Source: Cucumis sativus (lineage: Eukaryota; Streptophyta; Magnoliopsida; Cucurbitales; Cucurbitaceae). From it: a DNA stretch of 64,000 nt. The stretch's first letter is position 1; the number at the start of each line of letters is the position of its first letter. The DNA lies in NCBI RefSeq assembly GCF_000004075.3, contig NC_026658.2, forward strand, positions 24,478,075 through 24,542,074. The letters are read 5' to 3'. The notes under the pieces were generated by a model. That model was given only the letters and a program-made list of their open reading frames with translations. It was not told the origin of the DNA and searched no databases. A program made the translations under genes and the position numbers. Below are positions 51,301 to 64,000 of this stretch, in pieces.

Positions 51301-52346
51301 ATCTTAATAATGATCCATTTTTTTCTTTAAAAATAGGAGATAGTAAATTACGTAAATAGGTAAAGAAGGTCATGAAGAACGGTCATTGTTTATGATGGCG
51401 AAAGCGGACAAAAACACAATTGATAAATAGAAAAATGAATTAAATTATAATAAGAGGAGCGTAAAATACTAAAACTTTCATAGCCCAATAGGAATGCACC
51501 CACGGGGACCCACTAATAAGAAGTAAATGAGATCCCCTTTCGTTTCCGTCTCCATACGAACCATTCAAACGCATCACGACGTGGCTACTTCCCACTCCCT
51601 CGATTCCTCTTTATCCCCTTCTATTCTTTTCTTTCTCTTCTTTATTTTCAAATTAATAACAATTTTCTTTTTTTAAAATTTTAAATGCCATTATATGTCG
51701 TGTGAGTTTAGTTTTGCAGAAACAGATTATGTTAATCCTTGATGAATCCTTACTCCCTAAACTTTGTTTTTTACTCATTTCAATTTGAATCTGCAATATG
51801 GAGTCAAAATTATGTAATCATTAAATTTTGTTGATGCTTTCTATTTCACAGCCAATTACAAAATTGTTGAGTTATTGAAATATTTTTAATGCTCCAAACA
51901 CATCAATTAGCTGTTAGTTAAAATGAATCCATTGCATTGTCAATTTTTCTTGGTTCGACTTCTAAATTTAGCTCAATCTTTAAAAGAATGTCATGGAAAT
52001 AACTATTTTAGTGTCTTTTAAATTCATCTCAAGATTGGAGTTATGTAATTACTTATTTTGAATAATTAAAAATATTTTAAAAATGACTATTTACACTTAA
52101 CAATTTATTTTTATTGGTATTAAGTATTTTTTTAATATGATTTTTTAGAAATAAATTAAACAAAAAAAAGATAATATTATATTGTTAAAGAAATACAAAA
52201 AAGATGGAGCAAAGTCTTGTTTGTATTTATATTTGCAATGATAATAATGAATGTATAGAATTTAATTAAAAAGATAATGGTATTCCCGGTGAGAGTAGAA
52301 GTTCATATTTTCTTAAGGAGTAAGGAAATGGTAAAATAGCAGATAA

Positions 52347-52357
52347 CACGTGAGTCA
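52347..52357 (+). promoter_or_regulatory. G-box overlapping a TGAGTCA element upstream of the protease gene
   Basis: ACACGTGAGTCA contains the palindrome CACGTG (52347-52352) overlapping TGAGTCA (52351-52357), about 390 bases before the start codon. CACGTG is the core of ABA-responsive and G-box elements, and TGAGTCA is a GCN4-type bZIP site. This fits a gene whose Arabidopsis relative is named for dehydration response, but use is not shown. Confidence 0.4.
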
Positions 52358-52644
52358 CGATGGTAAATTCACATAAATAGATAGGAAGACACATTTTTGA
52401 TGAACCTCAACCACTCACCATCCTCCCAAAAACAATGGAACTCCCCTAAATATCTAACACCAAAACGGGTCGGGTCCATCTTCACCAAAAACTCACCCTT
52501 TCGTAGCCCATTCGCCCATTACTATTATTTCCTAACTACTTTTTATTTTATTTTATTTTATTTATTTCCCCATCAAAATTATTAGTATTATTATTATTTT
52601 TTCCTCATTCCATTTTTCTAATATATCGATGAACACTAATTTGT

Positions 52645-52652
52645 GTATTTAA
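52645..52652 (+). promoter_or_regulatory. TATA-like box of the protease gene
   Basis: GTATTTAAAG lies about 90 bases before the start codon at 52739 and is followed by a pyrimidine-rich leader. Confidence 0.4.
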
Positions 52653-52738
52653 AGTCGCCTCCTCCTCTTCCACTTTCTTCAACACTTCTCCTCCTCCTAA
52701 CTTCTTCATACATCATCAATCCCAGACGATTTTCACTA

Positions 52739-56805
<4,067 letters not shown>

Positions 56806-59618
56806 AAGGGATGCCAGCTTTGGTGGAGGTCAAGGATGAAAAGACAGGCTTGTTGTTATTGTGGAATAATAACTTCTTCAAGGCCTGTATTTCTCCTATT
56901 GTAAACCTCCTGGTGTTTCGCACATTTTAGTTCTCAATGGGTCGTTTAAGTTATCACACGACGAATGTATATAGGATGTCTTTGAATATGAACACTTGGA
57001 ACAGAGACTAATTGATTTCAAGTTATATTAGCAGTCCGCCTCTGTATAATTCTGAATTAAGGCCAATTGTGGCTGTGCATTGATTATTATGATCTGATGT
57101 ATCATTTCCATTGGTATTTGAAAATGTTTTTAGCTTTTTATCTGTCCTGAGTAGTGAAGATGAAAAGCACTTCCAGGAAGTATAATAATGCTTGGCGGTG
57201 AAGCCTTGATGGATCGGCTAATGTGCCAACGAACATGTATTTCGTCATGTTTCACTTGGTTAAAATTTACTACTTCGTCTACGCACTTATTTTTCAAACC
57301 AGGATTGATTTAAAAGCTTAAAACAATTAATTAAACACATTTAATATGTTATTAAAAATTTACAGGAAACTCAGTAAGTAAAAATGAATAATTCGAACAT
57401 AATAGTTATTGCTTTTGAACCTCCTCGGATACCATTTTACTTAAAAGCATAAACTTTAGAAGCAAGTAATTCAATATTCAAAATTCAAAATTTTATCTGT
57501 TTCATTCAGTTGTAAGCATTTGTTGGCCATAATATATTTAATGGGATAGATAAATGAAAGAGTGATTTCTTGATTATATATATATAAAAAGAAAACTTAT
57601 TTCAAGTCTTTGCAAAATTTTAACTCTATACATAACAAAATATTTTTAATGTAAGACTATCACTACCGTTGATGCACGTTGGTAATTGTAATTAAATTGA
57701 ATCCACCGTCACATCATTGCAGTAGTCTTTTCTATGTGCTTCCATACATATGTCATATTTAGTACAAAGTGAGGACGAGTAGGGTGAATTAATTGTAGGG
57801 TTTAATCTCTCACTAAACAGTACACACCGGCATATGAGTCAAGACCTTACAATGAGTCGCCCTAGTTCACTACGGTCATGGTCAAGGGCCTCAACTTCCC
57901 CTTTGATAGTTCCATCAGCCTTAACTTTTGTCTTTTGGTAGTCAGCAACCTATCTGCTTGGTCTCATCGGCCGGAGAAGAAAGGCTCAGGCTTTCCTATT
58001 TGCTGACTCATGGGCTTGATGGGCCTAGACTGGGCCCAAACTTTGAGCCTCCACTATTTCTCACCAACAACACTAACTAAATTTCATCCACAGACCCTCC
58101 TTGGTAGACTAAATCTTCATGGAATAGACTATATTGATTGATTGATCAGACGAGTCAATAGAAGTTTATTACCTGCTATATTTACAATTTTTAAAATATG
58201 ATATCCTAAAATTGTTAAAGAAAAAAATGGATCAAACTAAATAAAAGAATTAAAAGCACATGCACCAAAGTATATGTTTTAAATGAAATGGAAATGAACA
58301 AAAGCTAAACAAGATAGTGTGTAAAGAAATTTAAATACAAGATCAAGGGCCCTCATGATGCATAATAGACAAATAAAAGAGGCCATAAAAGAGTTTCCAG
58401 AATTGATGCTAAAGATGTGGCAACAGCAGTCCTACTGATACATGATTATTGCACATAATAGAAACAGGTGATAGAAGAAAATAAAATGATGGAAACAATC
58501 AACCCTTTAATGGAAAAAGGCCACCACCAAAAGTCATGTCTTGTCCCAAAACAATAAATAGAAAAAACGAAGAAGAAATAAAAGACAAGCGATTGCCTAT
58601 TTCTTTTCAACTTTTTCACATATAAACATAAGTTATTGCTGCAATGCTTCAATGATTATAATCCAATTACTAATTAAATTAGACATTACGTATCTAGAGT
58701 CTTCTTTCAGAAAAACTTAAATAATAGTAATAATGAAAACAAATTGGAAAAAAAAGGACAAAAAATAGTGTTAAATAACACTCTCTACTGACGTCATATA
58801 GCCACTTCAACATTGAAATATCTTGGCAACAAAAGTAACACCTAAATAATTCCCACAAGATTTCAAGAGAAAGAAAATCATTTTCCAAAGATCTTAGCAA
58901 AGGCAATGGGATTCATCAACAGCTTTCAATTAAATAGAAGCAGCCCCACAAGCAACTCATATTCATTCATATAATAGCCCCATGAAGATGAAAAAGAAAA
59001 AAAAAAAAGGAAAAGAAAAAGGAAAACTTAAAGCTAGGACCATCCATTGTGTCGGGTGATGGTATTCATATGTCAAAGACAACTTGATCCAAATTCTAAC
59101 ACTCTCTTGTCATGTTTCTCTCTTCCAATTTGTTTCCGGGGACCATTGCCTGTGGTGCACTACAATTACCTGCAGGAAGGATTGGGATAGACCACCGGAG
59201 TGGAGCCCCACTCTGCCCTCAATGAGTGGATGCATCCTTTCATCATCACTATCACATATATCTTATAACCTTCATCCACCTCTAATCAACTCTTAACACT
59301 ACAGATAATGCAGCACAGGAACCAATGCCATAATCCAATTCAATTGTTCTTTCAATTTCAAGTACTACGGCTGAGAGACATTTCCCACCATTCACCATTC
59401 TCCTCTAATAACTTTAGAGAGACACGGATGAAAGATAAAGCCATCTTTGTTTCATGATTAAACTACTTTAGTAGCTATATATTTTTATTAACAGATAACT
59501 AAAAAAAACAGTGATTATACAATTTGGGTGCATGCTAACCAACCATCCAAATCCATGCAAGTACCAAAATCATCCTTTTTGTGACAATTAATGTCATTGC
59601 AAAGGGTACTTTTCCTAA
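56806..59618. other. Convergent intergenic region
   Basis: It lies between the 3' ends of the protease (+) and the RSS3-like gene (-). About 57835-58050 is more GC-rich and carries three TGGGCC/T elements (see findings). The rest is AT-rich, with an A-run near 58995-59010. No coding signal was recognised. Confidence 0.6.
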
Positions 59619-61262
59619 TTAATTCAGATTTTGACCATTCTGGGTTGTCTCTCCAAGTCTGAAACCCAACTCTATCATCACCCCATCTTCAAACCGCAGA
59701 CTTGGGTTTAAGCAATTTTGTTTCTCTTCTGTTTCTTGAGCTGCATCTAACTTGTTGGAGGTTTCTATCTTTACTTCTGAGTTGGAAGCTTTTGTATTCG
59801 GGGTTGGGTGGTTAATGGACATGTGTTGAACTGGGTCAGGACGATCATTGACTTCACAAGGTGGGGTGCTATTAGAAGGAAAATTTGATTTAAAAGTTCC
59901 AAGGCTGCATGAAGTGGAAGGAAGAAGAGGTGGTATCGGCCACACTGGCGATCCAGTAGTCAAGGAATGTTGTGGGGTATTCCAGCCTAAGTTGATGGAT
60001 TTGATGGGAGATTCATCAAGCATAGAACTGAACAATCTCTTCAACCCAGTAGATTGGTTTTCGATCATCTGGACATCTGGCTTTAAAACGTATGGATGTT
60101 GGGTAGGAAGGTAGGGCCTTTGAACCGCAAAGATACCTGGAACGCTATGCAGGTAGCTGAATTTCCTCTGTACATTAATGACTAAATTGAGATCTTCCGG
60201 AACCTGCAAAAAAGCCATCAATCTGTGTAGCTTGGCAAGAAGTTTACCTAAGAGATGGAAAAATAAAGCAAAACCTTATCAAAAGAGCCTAGTTGAACTA
60301 CGCCTTCTCGTACAGCAATGACTGCAATTGTCTACAACAAGAAGTATCTGATAAGCTGGAAGTGATCATTGATTCTGCAGTGTTTTGCTTATAGCTAGCT
60401 AAGTTTGTAGAATAGTAACCTGAATGCCTGATTTAAATTGAGATTCCCACGCTCGAGGTTGCTGTACATGAATAAAGTGGAAAGCTCAAGAAAGCTAGAA
60501 TTGAATGACATTCTTTTCCACTCAAATGGAGAAAAAAAAAAAAAAACTCTTACAGGCTCAATGGATGAGTTCCACGAGGAGATGAGGTTCGGATCACTTT
60601 CAGTTGTGTTATCTCTGAAAACCCATTTATGACTATTATCTGCTCCAACCTTTCCCACTAATCTGCAAGCAGGGACATGCAGATTCATAAAACAGTACTT
60701 TAGAACTTTCCAAAGAATCTAAATGAATGTATGGATTTTCTCACCCTTCTCCATAACTGTAAACCTCATGAGACATTTTGAAGAAGAGATCAACTCCAAA
60801 CCTTCCTGTAATACACCCACCTGCTGCTCTTTGACATTCGTGGAAATCACAAAATCCATCTTCCCAAACAAGAATCCTGTTATAAAACCAATTCAACTCA
60901 TAAACCCCCCAAGCAGTCAAGATATCTAACAAAATTATCATCTTTGCCCATACATACCAGTTCCTCTTGTTTCCTTTTGAGCGATCAAGGGCACTCCCAC
61001 CAAACTCCCACCTGCAACAAACCAAAGTACGTGGGAAGAATATCTCATGAAATAGAATACAACTTGAACTCATCCATCACTTCCATGAGCACTTGAATTC
61101 TTAGTTCGCTTACTTGGGAGGAGGAAAGTTTCTTGGGAGGATCCTCCAGAAAATGGCATAAACCCACTTAGAAGAGGTAGAGCTACAAGAGTCTGAAGAC
61201 AAACACAAACTCCTTAAAGTGTGTTGCAACAGACAGTTAAGCATGGGAAGGCCACTTTCCAT
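59619..61262 (-). CDS. bHLH-MYC N-terminal domain protein, RICE SALT SENSITIVE 3-like
   Basis: Seven exons on the minus strand: 61262-61114, 61011-60958, 60876-60745, 60662-60554, 60461-60420, 60331-60275, 60203-59619; 375 residues, all joins in frame. Residues 9-195 form the MYC/MYB N-terminal domain: LLQHTLRSLC, SSKWVYAIFWRILPRNFPPP, RNWILVWEDGFCDF, DLFFKMSHEVYSYGEGLVGK, HKWVF, PRAWESQFKSGIQTIAVIAV, REGVVQLGS, LVINVQRKFSYLHSVPG. The remaining 180 residues are polar, Pro/Ser-rich and lack a bHLH or any kinase motif; related Arabidopsis genes have been labelled WNK-kinase-related without kinase residues. In bHLH factors this domain binds JAZ or MYB partners; rice RSS3 bridges JAZ and bHLH proteins in root growth under salt. 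The start at 61262 is the first Met before the conserved Leu-rich helix; another Met six codons later is possible. Confidence 0.9.
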
Positions 61263-64000
61263 TTTACTGAAAGAAAGCCGATTGGCTCTGTACTCGTCTT
61301 TCTCTTCACAATTAAATGGGAAAGAGCAATCATGGTACTTACTACACCTACTCGCTGGCATTTAGTGTGGGAAACACGCTTCAACCTCCTCCTAGTCCTG
61401 GCTATACTATACATATTATTTATGCTGTGGTAGTGATTTCGCCACCAAAAAAGAACTAAAAACTTAAAATTAATAAAATTTAGTAATCATATTACAACTA
61501 TTGATTTGAGACTACAGTGATCTCTACTTAAAAATCTCATTAAAATTCAATAGATTCATTATCGACTGATAACCTCAAATTTTCTCTAATACATATTTTG
61601 CACATTAATAAACGTTGGAGGGTCTTTACAATGCAACTTCCTGATATAATTTACGGGACAGGAAAGCAGAACATGCAAGTGTTAAGGAATACATATATAA
61701 TCCAAGGTTCTATTTCCCAAAAAAAATAAATCATTTAACACTCATTACCGGCAAATGCCTACATAACAATTTGTCTATTGTAGGTGATGTGGTCCGCAAA
61801 AAGTTTGATAGCTCCATTGGATTCAAATTGCACCAAACTTCGTCCTTATGTTGGCCCACCATCCGCAAGACAGCTCTGGTCTTCTCAAGTTCCATGCTTC
61901 ATTTACTTTGACAGAAGCAATCCATGGTATCAATTGCTTTACTGAAAACCCTCCTGCTAAATTTTCTGCAAGAAGGGATGAAGTTGAATCTTTCATGGCC
62001 AACTGACTTATTAAATATTTGATAAATTTTCATGAACTCTCGGGGAAAGCCTTTCCTTAAAAATTGGGGTTAGAAAATTATTGTAGAAGGATCCTTTCCA
62101 AGAGGTAAATCTTCTTCTCTTGTCAACATCGCTTAGCTGGCATAATATATATCCATCGGCAACCTTAGCCCTTCAACAATTATTGTTCTTTTCTAAGTTG
62201 GCTGCGTTTACTAAAGCTACGAGTGTCCGAGTGTCCAGTCAAGTACCCTTCTAGGACAGTATAGAAATAGATGAATGAGAAAATGAGAACCTTTCAAGCA
62301 AATGTGTTATGTTTTAAGTCTAATTAAACTCAAAAGGACTTAACTATATCCAATTATTATACTGCACCCGTCCCAATTATTTGGCATCAGGTAACTAATC
62401 AAATGCCCAATTAAATGTTGTTAAAACTGATAATACATCTTCTTCAAACTTCAAGAGTTAGTGATAGCTGATTATCAGACAGCCAGTTAAGCATGCTGAG
62501 AGTTTAAACATCTAGCACACAGTAAAGAACAAAGAAAAACATAAAGAAATGAGAAAGTAATGGTCCACCACGAATTTATGAGGGGAAAGGAGCACCATGC
62601 ACTTTCACAGTATGTCCCCTCCACCTTTTTGCAGACACCCTATCCTGCCCTGTACACACGAAGATAGCTGAAATAAGTACTAAGCTATAGCTAATCTTCA
62701 TTTTAATGACCTTCAAAGATGCTAAAACAGTGTAAAGAACATGGACCAGCCAAATGGGAGGTGAAAAAAAATCTTTTGTCCATTCACTACGCGTGAACAA
62801 AAACAATCTCACCCACCCAATATGGAAGAGCAGCAATAAATTCAATTGCCATCCTTGAGATGTATCACAGTTGCAATGTTTGAACCTGAAAGCAGCCACA
62901 TAAATGTCAAGCTAACAGTACCCTATGTAATAAAGGATAATGTCTTATTGGAGCTTTATTATCACATCGAAAGCGGGGATAATAGGGCATTAGATGGGGC
63001 TACTGGCTGTGACGAAAGAAACACAATGTTGGGAAGATGCCTCCCATTACTGAAGCAAGTAAATATACGTCGACAGCAACAGTAATTTTGGAAAAAGAAG
63101 GCGGTCTTCACTTCTCCAATGATATTAATCTTGACACGTGGGTTGGCCCTCTACCACCATTCGCCAATCTCCACCTTTTTGGATTTGATATTATAACAAA
63201 CACCTTCCGTGCAGCAAGTTGGTTAAGCCCAGAAACGAGGCCTAAGCTGAACCTGGGTTCTTGCTTTTGAGTTTCTACTTCTTCGTCTCAATTACTAAAA
63301 TAACAACTAGTAATTCCTCTCACAAAAAGTGGTTTCAGAGGTGGGAGTGAACCTTTAGCCACCAATACAATCGCCCACTCAATAATAAGATTCTGATTCA
63401 TCTCTTCTATCTTTCTGTCTCAAAGATTTTACCGACTCCATTCTCATGGTTCCGAAGTTTAAAAGGAACGTGCCTAACTTTACAAACGCTTCAACCATCT
63501 TACTCATATTTTAAGAGACATCAAAACAGATATTAGGACTCCAAATTCAATTCAATCAAATAAAATAGGTTTATCTTACCTTCCTACCATTCTTCTTTAA
63601 CTTTTATCATATTCTCAAAATATTAGTTTTCATTTCAAAAAGTCACTATTTTCATTATTTAATTTTCTTTTTCAAGAGATCAAATTGTCACACTTCAATG
63701 GTTCAACTACAGAAACAAACCATATTAAAAAATACGTCCATACAAATGAACAAAAACTAAAAATATAAAAATTAAAATAAACATTTTAATATATAAGAAT
63801 AAAAATATAAAATTCAAAATAATATTTAAATAGAATAATATGTATTTATCAAGCAAACTTTGATTTGAATCACATCCTATAGTACTAAAACAATATATAG
63901 AGTTCATTGTGCACCATATGCATCATGAGGGAAAAAGCCGAAAGGTGGAATGACTAACCCAATAGAATATGGGCCTTAAAATGAAGAAATATGGTATTTC
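61263..64000. other. Upstream region of the RSS3-like gene; no convincing gene
   Basis: Promoter and probably 5' leader of the minus-strand gene, then AT-rich DNA. A CACGTG G-box occurs near 63136-63141 (TTGACACGTGGG). A short open frame on the minus strand at 62576-62701 is described under findings. The last 450 bases are very AT-rich. Any gene beyond the right edge is not visible. Confidence 0.55.

Larger units (their letters stand above)
43926..52738. other. Gene-poor region of about 8.8 kb
   Basis: The ERF 3' flank is followed by AT-rich DNA. Notable items: GC-richer patches near 44180-44290 and 44450-44530, a (TA)n run at 45740-45759, (CATCAACT)n at 45945-45976, the repeat block 47124-48393 (separate entries), and the promoter of the protease gene from about 51500. 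Open frames in 48308-48832 have no family resemblance. No tRNA, rRNA or known microRNA sequence was recognised. Confidence 0.6.

Noticed and set aside
59619-61262. Serine/threonine kinase (WNK-related) label for the RSS3-like gene
   Set aside because: No ATP-binding loop, HRD or DFG motif is present; the conserved part is the MYC N-terminal domain.

Overview
The window looks like nuclear DNA of a eudicot plant. Spliced genes have GT-AG introns, intergenic DNA is AT-rich, microsatellites are common, and every recognisable product belongs to a plant family (WRKY, AP2/ERF, RD21-type protease, FRA1-type kinesin). My best guess is a cucurbit, from the general look of the genes and the 'gatagac'-type AT-rich repeats; the exact taxon is inference. 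I see no prokaryotic, viral or organellar block.

Layout. 1-2.5 kb: WRKY group IId gene (+) with GA/CT-rich upstream DNA and a W-box cluster. 4.36-5.66 kb: single-exon secreted leucine-rich-repeat protein (+). 6.76-9.20 kb: two-exon gene (+) for a small conserved protein of unknown function, whose 1.9-kb intron holds two antisense remnants of LINE reverse transcriptase. 11.75-20.27 kb: 25-exon kinesin-4 gene (-), resolved exon by exon to a 1050-residue protein. 20.3-30.5 kb: gene-poor. 30.48-32.24 kb: two-exon membrane-anchored SPRY-domain protein (-). 34.60-35.86 kb: single-exon NYN-nuclease-like protein (+), probably organelle-targeted, behind a cluster of site II elements. 35.9-43.5 kb: gene-poor. 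43.48-43.93 kb: single-exon DREB-type ERF (+) with a DLNxxP repressor motif. 43.9-52.7 kb: gene-poor, with a decayed tandem array of about 100-bp units. 52.74-56.81 kb: five-exon RD21-type papain-like protease with granulin domain (+). 59.62-61.26 kb: seven-exon protein with a bHLH-MYC N-terminal domain but no bHLH (-), RICE SALT SENSITIVE 3-like. 61.3-64 kb: no convincing gene.

The genes are unrelated neighbours, not a cluster or operon. Several fit stress or growth control (WRKY IId, ERF with EAR motif, RD21 protease, RSS3-like regulator), but nothing shows that they act as a unit. I found no clear previously undescribed system. The better leads are the zinc finger inserted inside the NYN domain, the unknown two-exon protein with a C-x2-C-x11-H-x4-C motif, the degenerate satellite-like array at 47.5-48.15 kb and the site II cluster lying between two convergent gene ends. 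All exon boundaries were read by eye from GT/AG sites, reading frame and family conservation; no transcript or database comparison was possible.
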